A stretch of 64,000 nucleotides of DNA from assembly GCA_017553685.1 (NCBI GenBank), contig JAFZKH010000007.1, positions 62,001 through 126,000 of the forward strand, in the 5' to 3' direction. The stretch's first letter is position 1. Each line of letters starts with the position of its first letter. The translations under genes were made by a program, and so were the position numbers. Below are positions 53,741-61,545 of the stretch, in pieces. The DNA is from Bacilli bacterium (GTDB lineage: Bacteria > Bacillota_I > Bacilli_A > RF39 > UBA660). The notes under the pieces were generated by a model. The model was not told where the DNA came from, did not search any database, and worked only from the letters and a program-made list of their open reading frames with translations.

Positions 53741-54847
53741 ATGAAAAAGGTTATAGTTGGTATATCTGGTGGTGTAGACTCAATAGTAGCTGCATATTTA
53801 CTTCAAAAGGAAGGATATGATGTAGAAGGTCTATTTATGAGAAACTGGGATTCATCTATTAATAATGATATTAAAGGTAATCCTACACTAAATGAAAATA
53901 TATGTACTCAGGAACAAGATTATAATGATGCTCTTGATGTATGTAATAAACTTGGTATTACACTTCATAGAATAGACTTTGTAAAAGAATATTGGGACTA
54001 TGTATTTACTTACTTTTTAGATGAACTAAAAAAAGGAAGAACACCTAATCCAGATATTATGTGTAACAAATATATTAAATTTGATATGTTTAAAAAAGAA
54101 GCAGATAAACTAGGAGCAGATTATATAGCTACTGGTCACTATGCTAGAATGATAGATGGTCATTTATATAAAGGTATAGACGATAATAAAGATCAATCTT
54201 ATTTCTTATCTCAAGTTAGTATAGATAAATTCTCTAACGTATTATTTCCTGTAGGAGACTTAAAAAAAGAAGAAGTAAGAAAGATAGCTGAAGAACTAAA
54301 CCTTTCAGTCGCAGACAAAAAAGACTCTACTGGTATATGTTTTATTGGAGAAAGAAACTTTAAAGAATTTTTAACTAATTATTTACCAAATACACCTGGA
54401 GATATCATAGATATAGATACTAATAAGAAAGTAGGAGAGCATATAGGACTTATGTATTACACTATTGGTCAAAGAAGAGGACTAGATATTGGTGGTAATG
54501 ATAAAAGACTATATGTTGTAGGTAAAAACCTAGATAAAAACGTATTATATGTATCTTTAGGAGATGATACTAAATATCTTCAATCTACATCTTGTATAGT
54601 TGAAGATATAAATTACTTATCCGACAAGAGACCTACATCTGCTAGCGCTAAATTTAGATATAGGCAAAAAGATATACCTGTTACTATAGAGTACTTAGAA
54701 GATGGTAATATAGAAGTCTTCTATGACAATGTTAAATCAGTAACTCCTGGGCAGGCATGTGTTATCTATGATGGTGATGAGTGCATCATTGGAGGTATTA
54801 TAAAAGAAGTTAGAAAAGATGGAAAGAAATTAGAATACTTATTATAG
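53741..54847 (+). CDS. mnmA: tRNA-specific 2-thiouridylase MnmA
   Basis: MnmA thiolates U34 of Lys, Glu and Gln tRNAs. The product from ATG 53741 is 368 residues. It has the PP-loop SGGVDS at the N-terminus, catalytic cysteines in NPDIMCNKYIKF and STGICFIGERNF, and the FLTNYLP and YTIGQRRGLDIGG blocks. GGTGGTGA before the ATG supports this start over in-frame codons at 53726. It follows its own promoter and ends in a terminator. The sulfur donor (a cysteine desulfurase) is not in the window. Confidence 0.96.
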   Translation: MKKVIVGISGGVDSIVAAYLLQKEGYDVEGLFMRNWDSSINNDIKGNPTLNENICTQEQDYNDALDVCNKLGITLHRIDFVKEYWDYVFTYFLDELKKGRTPNPDIMCNKYIKFDMFKKEADKLGADYIATGHYARMIDGHLYKGIDDNKDQSYFLSQVSIDKFSNVLFPVGDLKKEEVRKIAEELNLSVADKKDSTGICFIGERNFKEFLTNYLPNTPGDIIDIDTNKKVGEHIGLMYYTIGQRRGLDIGGNDKRLYVVGKNLDKNVLYVSLGDDTKYLQSTSCIVEDINYLSDKRPTSASAKFRYRQKDIPVTIEYLEDGNIEVFYDNVKSVTPGQACVIYDGDECIIGGIIKEVRKDGKKLEYLL

Positions 54848-54859
54848 TATTCTTTTTTT
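54832..54859 (+). terminator. Terminator overlapping mnmA stop
   Basis: The stem AGAATACT / AGTATTCT (54832-54839 with 54846-54853), with a TATTAT loop, is followed by T residues. Confidence 0.85.
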
Positions 54860-54860
54860 A

Positions 54861-54869
54861 TGTTATAAT
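54861..54869 (+). promoter_or_regulatory. Extended -10 promoter
   Basis: TGTTATAAT directly follows the mnmA terminator; the hairpin occupies the -35 region. Confidence 0.6.
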
Positions 54870-54884
54870 TTAAATGGTGATATT

Positions 54885-55403
54885 ATGATAAAACTAGTAC
54901 CTTTTAAAGATGAAGAAGAAAATTACATATTAATGCAAAGATGGTGTTCTCAAGAATTTATTTATGAATGGTTTGAACAAAGAATTCTTTCTTTAGATGA
55001 AATCAAACATAAATATAAAACTAAGCTTAACTTAATGGAACAAGATCTATTCTTTATACATTATAATGGTGAAAGAATTGGATATGTTCAAATATATAAA
55101 TATAATAATAAATTATATGGAGATTTATCTAAATATAATAATATATATGAATTAGATCTATTTATAGGAGAAGAATCCTATCTTTCTAAAGGAATAGGAA
55201 CCCATATTTTAAACTATATTACTGATTATATATATGATAAGTATAAACCAGAAACCATCGTTTTAAGGCCATTTAAACGTAATATCAGAGCAATTAAATG
55301 TTACCTTAAATGTAATTATGAAATAATAGATGAATATGATGGAGTAGACTCTTTAGGTAGGCCTGAAAGATATGCTGTTTTATCTAATGTAAAGGGAAAA
55401 TAA
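54885..55403 (+). CDS. GNAT acetyltransferase, AAC(6')-like
   Basis: The 172-residue protein belongs to the Gcn5-related N-acetyltransferase fold. The acetyl-CoA loop appears as EESYLSKGIGTHILNYI (Q/RxxGxG/A-type), preceded by an ELDLFIG strand and followed by ETIVLRPFKRNIRAIKCYLKCNYEI. The start (VPFKDEEENYILMQRWCSQEF) and end (DSLGRPERYAVLSN) resemble the aminoglycoside 6'-N-acetyltransferase branch. Resistance is not proven: many chromosomal relatives acetylate other amines. It has its own promoter and a terminator at its end. Confidence 0.78.
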   Translation: MIKLVPFKDEEENYILMQRWCSQEFIYEWFEQRILSLDEIKHKYKTKLNLMEQDLFFIHYNGERIGYVQIYKYNNKLYGDLSKYNNIYELDLFIGEESYLSKGIGTHILNYITDYIYDKYKPETIVLRPFKRNIRAIKCYLKCNYEIIDEYDGVDSLGRPERYAVLSNVKGK

Positions 55404-55430
55404 AAGAATACTTTTAGTATTCTTTTTTAT
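55402..55430 (+). terminator. Terminator after GNAT gene
   Basis: The stem AAAAGAATACT / AGTATTCTTTT (55402-55412 with 55416-55426), with a TTT loop, is followed by T residues. It begins inside the stop codon. Confidence 0.88.
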
Positions 55431-55438
55431 GCTATAAT
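55430..55438 (+). promoter_or_regulatory. Extended -10 promoter
   Basis: TGCTATAAT directly follows the GNAT terminator. Confidence 0.6.
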
Positions 55439-55462
55439 GAACTTAGAATAGGAGTGATAATT

Positions 55463-56341
55463 ATGCAAATTACAGGGCAAGGTATAGGACCATGTGCTAA
55501 TGTTCCTGCAATATTATATTATTTTGTACAAGGCATTACATTTATACGAATTGCTATTCCAATAGTATTAATTATTTGGGCAATTGTTAAATTAGTTTTA
55601 GTACATAAATCAAACGATAAAGAATTAATACAAGCAAATAAAAAACCTACTATAATTAAATTTGTTACTGCTTTACTAGTATTTATAATACCATGGTTAG
55701 CAAGTATAGCAATTGGATTTGCTTCAGATGAAACAAAACCAGATTGGAAAACTTGTTGGAAAGCAGCTTGGAGTTATAACACTGAACCAGTAGAATTTAA
55801 ACCTGTTATATATATTTATCCAGAAGAAGAAACTAATATAACTATTACTATACCTAATAGTGATAAGTTATTAGTATCATATCCAAAATACATTGATGGA
55901 TGGGATGTTAAAGCATATCCTGATGGTACATTAATTGATAATAAAACTGGCAGAGAATTATATTCACTATACTATGAATCAAACTATGATATAAAACCTG
56001 ATATGAATGTAGGATTTGTAGTAAAAGGAGAAGATACAATACCTTTCTTAGAAGAAAAACTAAATATTATAGGTCTTAATGATAAAGAAACTGAAGAGTT
56101 TATCATCTATTGGTTACCAATACTTCAAAATAATAAATATAACTATATATATTTTGCTAGTACTGAAGAATTAAACAAAACTATGCCTATAGAATTCTCT
56201 AAAGAACCAGATACATTAATTAGAACACTAATGATGTATAAACCATTAGATAAAGAAATTACTGTAAAAGAACAAGAATTAACTAAAGTAACTAGATCGG
56301 GTTATACAGTTGTAGAGTGGGGAGGTAGTTTAATAAAATGA
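55463..56341 (+). CDS. Membrane protein with KPVIYIYP-type domain
   Basis: The 292-residue protein has two hydrophobic segments near its N-terminus (about residues 22-48 and 64-86) separated by a short basic loop. This layout resembles small pilin-like or holin-like proteins. The rest is an extracytoplasmic domain starting FKPVIYIYPEEETNITITIP and containing GWDVKAYPDGTLIDNKTG and YSLYYES. These strings recall a widespread family of surface proteins beginning KPVIYLYP. The function is unknown. AGGAGTGA precedes ATG 55463, so the GTG at 55454 is rejected. The stop overlaps the next small gene (ATGA). Confidence 0.7.
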   Translation: MQITGQGIGPCANVPAILYYFVQGITFIRIAIPIVLIIWAIVKLVLVHKSNDKELIQANKKPTIIKFVTALLVFIIPWLASIAIGFASDETKPDWKTCWKAAWSYNTEPVEFKPVIYIYPEEETNITITIPNSDKLLVSYPKYIDGWDVKAYPDGTLIDNKTGRELYSLYYESNYDIKPDMNVGFVVKGEDTIPFLEEKLNIIGLNDKETEEFIIYWLPILQNNKYNYIYFASTEELNKTMPIEFSKEPDTLIRTLMMYKPLDKEITVKEQELTKVTRSGYTVVEWGGSLIK

Positions 56342-56508
56342 GAAAACCTAATAATAAATTAGATTATAAAAGAACTATTAAAATAATTGATTTTATAGCA
56401 ATAGGAATAATAATATTATTAATAATACTTTCAATACCACTTGGAATATTCTTTAATGAAGAACTACCAAGAACTATACATAGCAATCAAGATATTTTTT
56501 GGGATTAA
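56338..56508 (+). CDS. Small single-pass membrane protein
   Basis: This 56-residue ORF starts at the ATG that overlaps the previous stop by four bases and ends at TAA 56506-56508. It has a Lys/Asn-rich N-terminus, one hydrophobic segment (about residues 18-39, mostly Ile/Leu) and a short polar tail ending IFWD. A GGGGAGG lies 12 bases upstream, somewhat far. Translational coupling and the following terminator, which overlaps the stop, support it as a real gene. Its function is unknown; it may partner the preceding membrane protein. Confidence 0.65.
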   Translation: MRKPNNKLDYKRTIKIIDFIAIGIIILLIILSIPLGIFFNEELPRTIHSNQDIFWD

Positions 56509-56536
56509 AAAGAACATATTAAATGTTCTTTTTTAT
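56508..56536 (+). terminator. Terminator
   Basis: The stem AAAAGAACAT / ATGTTCTTTT (56508-56517 with 56523-56532), with an ATTAA loop, is followed by T residues. Confidence 0.9.
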
Positions 56537-56546
56537 TTACTTTTAC

Positions 56547-56575
56547 TTGACATTTACACTTTACTGACATATAAT
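56547..56575 (+). promoter_or_regulatory. Consensus promoter of the XRE-type gene
   Basis: Perfect TTGACA (56547-56552) and TATAAT (56570-56575) have a 17-base spacer, one of the two best promoters in the window. Confidence 0.9.
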
Positions 56576-56601
56576 TAAATTAATAATAGGAGGGTATGTT
56601 T

Positions 56602-57369
56602 ATGAACAGACTAAATGAAATATTATCAGAGATAGGGGTATCTAAAGTTAAACTAGCTAAATACCTAGGAGTATCTAGACAAATGGTATATAATTACTTA
56701 GAAATGGATAGTATAAGTGATTGGCCACTTGAGAAAAAAATGAAATTGTTTAATTTATTAAATATTAAATCTCAAGACGAAATAGATTCTATAGAAGTAG
56801 ATTCAGATTTTATTAAACATGCTAATAATTTAATTAATGATTCTACTTACTTCTCTACTTTACAAGAGAAAGGGAGGATCTCATTTAATGACCTTAATAA
56901 TAATGATCAAAAACTATTAAATGATATTATATCCCTACTTAAGGAAAAGATTGATGATGATGAAATTAATGGTAGAAATATGCTTAGATATTTATATTAT
57001 TTCTTAGAAGTATCTGAAAATAATGAAACTATTAATTATATGTTAGCATATGTAGCTAAGACTACAGGATTTATTAATGCAAATGAATATGTATTCAATG
57101 AAGATGAACAATTTGCATTTGAATCAATACTATATTCAGCTATGGTTATGTATCAATCTAAGAGTGCATCTAAAAATAAATTAATTGAAGTACATAAGAA
57201 GTTAGAAGATGAAATTAAAGAAAAGCATGAAGAAATACTATCCAGAACACAAGAATTAGTATCAGCTCAACAACAAGCTTTAAAAGAACTTGGATATACA
57301 GAAATAACACAAGAAAATAGTGCTGAAGTATATGCTAAGATGGCTGAAATTCAATCTAGAAATGCATAA
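56602..57369 (+). CDS. XRE-type helix-turn-helix protein with helical C-terminus
   Basis: The 255-residue protein opens with a helix-turn-helix (residues about 1-35, VSKVKLAKYLGVSRQMVYNYL), typical of Cro/CI-type DNA-binding domains. The remaining 200 residues are mostly helical, with a coiled coil near 185-235. No ligand domain is recognisable. AGGAGGG at 56588-56594 is seven bases from ATG 56602 and one base from ATG 56596, so 56602 is preferred. The strong promoter suggests an abundant regulator or nucoid-type protein. It is terminated by a bidirectional hairpin. Confidence 0.78.
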   Translation: MNRLNEILSEIGVSKVKLAKYLGVSRQMVYNYLEMDSISDWPLEKKMKLFNLLNIKSQDEIDSIEVDSDFIKHANNLINDSTYFSTLQEKGRISFNDLNNNDQKLLNDIISLLKEKIDDDEINGRNMLRYLYYFLEVSENNETINYMLAYVAKTTGFINANEYVFNEDEQFAFESILYSAMVMYQSKSASKNKLIEVHKKLEDEIKEKHEEILSRTQELVSAQQQALKELGYTEITQENSAEVYAKMAEIQSRNA

Positions 57370-57421
57370 GATATAATTTCATATAATAATTATTATGTTA
57401 ACTAATATAAATCTATAAAAT

Positions 57422-57449
57422 AAAAGACCTATTATTATAGGTCTTTTTT
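57422..57449. terminator. Bidirectional terminator between convergent genes
   Basis: The stem AAAAGACCTAT / ATAGGTCTTTT (57422-57432 with 57437-57447), with a TATT loop, has T-runs on both strands. It overlaps the stop of the minus-strand gene. Confidence 0.88.
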
Positions 57450-57926
57450 ATTACTCTTCCCTGCTAATGTTTTATTAATTAATCTAAGTATTTTAATATC
57501 AAAATATGTTACTGTTGCTAATGAATCTTCTTTTGGATCCATATCTGATTCAAACTTTAATACATCTAAAGAACGAATAGATTGCTTTTTATCATCATAC
57601 TTCTCTATTACTGTAATAGGTAACTCTTTACCATTATCATGCATTTCAGTATCAAATACTTTAGCATCCTTATAAGTATCCATTAAGAATCTTAATCTAT
57701 TATCATCAAATGAATAGATTTCTGAAACTACATTTATATCATCTAATAATATTTTAGATTTAGTATCATCTAATTTAGATATAGTACAAATATTACCAAA
57801 TCTGTGCTTATATCTTTTTCTACCTCTGTGAGGCATTATAAAGAATCTACTGCGTTCTAAAACATAACAACCATCAGGTGTAGTAATAGTAGCTTGTTTT
57901 TTAAACTTAATTGGTTGTTTATTCAT
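57435..57926 (-). CDS. Hypothetical protein
   Basis: The 163-residue cytoplasmic protein is of unknown family. From ATG at 57926 it begins MNKQPIKFKKQATI. The N-terminal third (residues about 10-60) is beta-rich and basic, with HRGRKRYKHRFGN, a nucleic-acid-binding type of composition. The C-terminal two thirds are acidic. The longer frame starting at 57986 would run through the promoter and through GGTGGGGG, which lies six bases before 57926, so the shorter form is preferred. A TTGACA-18-TATAAT promoter lies directly upstream. It follows a 520-residue unknown gene. Confidence 0.65.
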   Translation of the reverse strand: MNKQPIKFKKQATITTPDGCYVLERSRFFIMPHRGRKRYKHRFGNICTISKLDDTKSKILLDDINVVSEIYSFDDNRLRFLMDTYKDAKVFDTEMHDNGKELPITVIEKYDDKKQSIRSLDVLKFESDMDPKEDSLATVTYFDIKILRLINKTLAGKSNKKDL

Positions 57927-57957
57927 ATTAATCCCCCACCTTTCAAATGAAGATATT

Positions 57958-57987
57958 ATTATATAAAAAAAAGACCTAATTGTCAAT
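57958..57987 (-). promoter_or_regulatory. Promoter nested in the preceding terminator
   Basis: On the minus strand, TTGACA (57987-57982) and TATAAT (57963-57958) are 18 bases apart. The -35 lies in the loop of the hairpin at 57966-58005, and the T-run of that hairpin is the spacer. Confidence 0.75.
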
Positions 57988-58005
57988 TTTTTCGGTCTTT
58001 TTTTC
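57966..58005 (-). terminator. Terminator of the 520-residue gene
   Basis: The stem GGTC plus A/T-rich extension (57966-57976 with 57995-58005) has an 18-base loop. Read on the minus strand it ends in a long T-run. It overlaps the last codons of the gene. Confidence 0.7.
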
Positions 58006-59538
58006 AGTATTATGTTTCTTAAGTTTTATGTATGGACTAGTAGGATCTATTTTACCGCCATTATATATAGTAAAATTAATAGCATTTATAGATGATATAG
58101 ACTCTAAATTAGCTAATTCTAAAACACTATCTTGATAACTATCAGTAGTATGATATTTATGTAATAAATGCTTATTATTATCTTGATTCTTTATTACATA
58201 TTCTCTTAATCTTTTTAAATCACCATCTAGTTCCATATATATATCTAATGGAACTGCTATAACAGCAGAATTAATAGCAGGTACCATAAAATCATCAGTA
58301 GGTTTTCTTATTTCAAAGAATTTATCTATTACTATATGATCATTATCTAAGATAAATCCAATATAACCAGTACCATCTTGAGCATTTATATACATTCTAG
58401 AAACTATATGTTTACTAAAATCTGCACCATAAGAATAAAACTTTACTTTACTATTAAATTGTTTTTCTCTTATAAGTCTTTCTTTTTGTTCATCAATAGT
58501 TTTTGGTTCTCCCCCACTACATTCTTTATTCTTTTTATATGCAATGTATTCACCAAATTCTTTAGCATCAAATACAATATTTTTAGGTCCTATAGTTTCA
58601 TATATAGTAAATTTATTGTTATCTCTAAAACCTAATAATAAATCTATAAGATATTCATTATTTTTAACTGCATTTTCTAATTCATTATTAAATCTAAAGA
58701 ACATATCATCATATTCAATACCATTAACAATTAATGGATTTACACCAGGTAATCTAAGGCCTCTAGCAGTAGGTTTAGTACATTTTTCATAGAATTTATA
58801 AGGATAATATATATAATTATTCTTTCTAATAATATTTTTATCACTATTATAATATGATAAAGATTGTACTGCTATTAAGTTAGCTAAGTTTTCATAACTA
58901 ACTTTAATATCTTCTGATCTAAATGCATCAGCAATAGTACGATCATTAATTAATTCAAATATTTTATCAAGATTAGTCATAAAATCATGAATAAGAGTTA
59001 ATTGTTTATCTAAGCCTCTTATTGCTTTATATATTTCATCAAATTCAGGGCCTTTAGCTTTTTCTAAATTTACTTCATATGTAGTTCTTAAACTTGTACC
59101 AAATACATATGCTTTTTGTAATACATTTAAAACTAAAGTTCTTTGATAATCATAATCTATAGGATTTGAATAAGTAATATCAAGTTTTTCACCATCAAGG
59201 TGATTATTAGGGTTAATATGCAATTCTTTAAATAAATCACTTACTATTCTTCTAGGAGAGAATCCAATAAATAAGCAATCATTTTTATAATCTGGTATTA
59301 CACTTAAACAGATTTTTTCTTTTATTCTATCTCTAATTTCTTTATTAGTAATAAAACTTACTATTTCGTCTACTTTAGAATTATATATCTTTTTAAACAT
59401 AGGTAAACTTTGTTCGTCAATAAAATATTTATGACGACCATTACCTATAGGTACTTCTATCTCAGTAGCACTAATTAGATTAAAAGTTTTATCATAATCA
59501 AGCGCAAAATATCTACTAGAATTATCTATACATGCCAT
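57976..59538 (-). CDS. Large hypothetical protein
   Basis: The 520-residue soluble protein is of unknown function, with no signal or membrane segment. It is mixed alpha/beta throughout, with the opening MACIDNSSRYFALDYDKTFNL and an ending rich in Lys/Thr. A motif-like region GPKNIVFDAKEFGEYIAYKKNKECSGGEPK lies near residue 330. I see no catalytic signature. AAGGAGGGG precedes ATG 59538, and a perfect TTGACA-16-TATAAT promoter lies just upstream. The last codons hold the terminator of this gene and the promoter of the next. Confidence 0.6.
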   Translation of the reverse strand: MACIDNSSRYFALDYDKTFNLISATEIEVPIGNGRHKYFIDEQSLPMFKKIYNSKVDEIVSFITNKEIRDRIKEKICLSVIPDYKNDCLFIGFSPRRIVSDLFKELHINPNNHLDGEKLDITYSNPIDYDYQRTLVLNVLQKAYVFGTSLRTTYEVNLEKAKGPEFDEIYKAIRGLDKQLTLIHDFMTNLDKIFELINDRTIADAFRSEDIKVSYENLANLIAVQSLSYYNSDKNIIRKNNYIYYPYKFYEKCTKPTARGLRLPGVNPLIVNGIEYDDMFFRFNNELENAVKNNEYLIDLLLGFRDNNKFTIYETIGPKNIVFDAKEFGEYIAYKKNKECSGGEPKTIDEQKERLIREKQFNSKVKFYSYGADFSKHIVSRMYINAQDGTGYIGFILDNDHIVIDKFFEIRKPTDDFMVPAINSAVIAVPLDIYMELDGDLKRLREYVIKNQDNNKHLLHKYHTTDSYQDSVLELANLESISSINAINFTIYNGGKIDPTSPYIKLKKHNTEKKTEKIDN

Positions 59539-59566
59539 ATTATCCCCTCCTTTTAAATTTGAAAAT

Positions 59567-59594
59567 ATTATACTTTATTTACTTATTTTGTCAA
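59567..59594 (-). promoter_or_regulatory. Consensus promoter of 520-residue gene
   Basis: On the minus strand, TTGACA (59594-59589) and TATAAT (59572-59567) have a 16-base spacer. Both boxes are perfect. Confidence 0.85.
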
Positions 59595-59605
59595 ATAATT
59601 AGGGG

Positions 59606-59935
59606 TTATAAATTTCTATTAGGACTATCCTCAAATAGGGATTCTATGTCACCTAATGCATTTTTAGCTCTATCTCTAAATTCATCATTTATTTGAGAAG
59701 CAGCTGATAAATCTTCATCACTTAATTGACTTTTAAATTCTTCTACTTCTTTTTTATATTGTTTTAAAGCTTCTATTTTATCTTCAATACTATTCGAAAT
59801 AACTTCTACACTATCTAAAGAATTAATTTGATCTAGTGTAACATCATTGGAAGGATTACTATAAAGTCCTCTATTTTCAGCAGACTCATCTTCAATATAA
59901 TCTATTGGTCTTCCATTTAAATTTTCTAATTTCAT
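59606..59935 (-). CDS. Small acidic hypothetical protein
   Basis: The 109-residue protein is acidic and predicted mostly helical, with a coiled-coil stretch (residues about 50-75, IEDKIEALKQYKKEVEEFKS). The N-terminal 40 residues look disordered. No family is recognised. AAGGAG lies before ATG 59935, 14 bases after the phosphosugar mutase, so the two are probably in one operon with xerD. No terminator hairpin is obvious downstream before the next promoter. Confidence 0.55.
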   Translation of the reverse strand: MKLENLNGRPIDYIEDESAENRGLYSNPSNDVTLDQINSLDSVEVISNSIEDKIEALKQYKKEVEEFKSQLSDEDLSAASQINDEFRDRAKNALGDIESLFEDSPNRNL

Positions 59936-59949
59936 ATATATCTCCTTAT

Positions 59950-61542
59950 TTACTTATTTTTTTCAAATATTTGAGTAGTTTTATTTATTAAAGAATCAAG
60001 TCTATTTATAGACAATTCTTTAGTAATATCATTAACAAAATAATATACTTTGATTTTTTTTTCTGTTCCAGAAGGTCTAACCATTATATATTCATTATCA
60101 TTTATAATAAATTTTAATGCATTTGTTTGATTTTTATCTTCTTTTAAATAATCTAATTTCATTTCATAATTAATTAAATTATCATTTCTAAGTTTATTCA
60201 TAAAATAATCTTTATCATTAGGAATAACATCTATTGTTTTAAATGAATAATAACCATATTTAGTATATATTTCATTTAAATAATCATTAAATGTCATATT
60301 ATTTTTCTTTAAATAACATAGTATTTCAATGAGCATATTAATAGATGAAAAACCATTCTTATCATTAACAGCTATATTAAACATATAACCAAGTGATTCT
60401 TCAAATCCAAATAAATAATTATCACTATCAGTTATTTTTTCATTAGCTATATTTTTACATCCTGTAAGTACTTCTTTAACTCTAATTCTGTGTTCCATAC
60501 ATATTTTATCTACTAAATCAGTAGTAACAATACTTCTTACAACATATTTTTTAAAATAATCAGAGTTATTAATTATGTAATATAAGAATATAATTCCTAT
60601 CATATTACCATTTAGTAATTTATAAACATTCTCTTCTTTATACATTATACCTACTCTATCAGAATCAGGATCTGTAGCAATAATTACATCACTATTATTC
60701 TTTTTAGCATATTCTATAGGTAAATCAAAATTATCTATTATTTCAGGATTAGGTTTAGGAGCATATGTAAATAAAGGATCTATTACACATTGTTCCCCTA
60801 CTAGATTATATTTAATATTATATTTTTCTAATATATTAGGTACCACATTTATACCAGTTCCATGTAAAGAAGTATATGTTATTCTTAAATCTTTAGCATA
60901 CTCTAATAAATCTTTATTAATAAATACCTTTTCATTTTCTTTATCAAACTCTTCATAAATAATATCATCTACAATACTGTATTTATCATTATTTTGAGGG
61001 CCTTTTTTGACACTTTTATAATCAGTTATATCATTTATATATGGAGTTAATTCTGATGTCTCTATAGGCGTTAATTGGCCTCCAAATAAATTATATATTT
61101 TTATACCGTTATAAATATATTCATTATGTGATGAAGTAATAACTATTCCTCCATCTAAATTTAAATGTTTAACTGCAAAAGATACTAAAGGAGTACTAGC
61201 TATATCATCAAATATATAAGTTCTTACTCCATAAGCATTAAGAACTAATGCACATTCATTAGCAAACTTATAAGAGTTATTTCTAGTATCGTATCCTATT
61301 ACTACAGCAGGTTTATCACTCTTATTAAGTAAATAAGAAGCATAACCTTTCATAATCATACCAATATTATAAATATTAAGTCTATTAGTACCAATACCCA
61401 TTATGCCTCTTATACCTGCAGTACCAAAAGATAATGTATCTGTAAAACATTCTCTCTTTTCTTCTTCAGACATATTAAGCATTATTTCTTTATCTTCTTC
61501 AGAAACAAATTCTAACCATTTATCATAATTTTCTTTATACAT
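59950..61542 (-). CDS. Phosphosugar mutase (phosphoglucomutase/phosphomannomutase)
   Basis: This alpha-D-phosphohexomutase interconverts 1- and 6-phosphosugars, feeding UDP-glucose or GDP-mannose and cell-envelope synthesis. The 530-residue protein has GTAGIRG near residues 40-46, the phosphoserine loop TSSHN (S138; the usual form is TASHNP), the metal-binding DPDSDRVG, and the substrate loop GFEESLGYM (GEESGH-like). The C-terminal phosphate-binding loop is RPSGTEKKIK. It lies three bases after xerD. Glucose or mannose preference cannot be settled from sequence alone. Confidence 0.94.
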   Translation of the reverse strand: MYKENYDKWLEFVSEEDKEIMLNMSEEEKRECFTDTLSFGTAGIRGIMGIGTNRLNIYNIGMIMKGYASYLLNKSDKPAVVIGYDTRNNSYKFANECALVLNAYGVRTYIFDDIASTPLVSFAVKHLNLDGGIVITSSHNEYIYNGIKIYNLFGGQLTPIETSELTPYINDITDYKSVKKGPQNNDKYSIVDDIIYEEFDKENEKVFINKDLLEYAKDLRITYTSLHGTGINVVPNILEKYNIKYNLVGEQCVIDPLFTYAPKPNPEIIDNFDLPIEYAKKNNSDVIIATDPDSDRVGIMYKEENVYKLLNGNMIGIIFLYYIINNSDYFKKYVVRSIVTTDLVDKICMEHRIRVKEVLTGCKNIANEKITDSDNYLFGFEESLGYMFNIAVNDKNGFSSINMLIEILCYLKKNNMTFNDYLNEIYTKYGYYSFKTIDVIPNDKDYFMNKLRNDNLINYEMKLDYLKEDKNQTNALKFIINDNEYIMVRPSGTEKKIKVYYFVNDITKELSINRLDSLINKTTQIFEKNK

Positions 61543-61545
61543 AAT

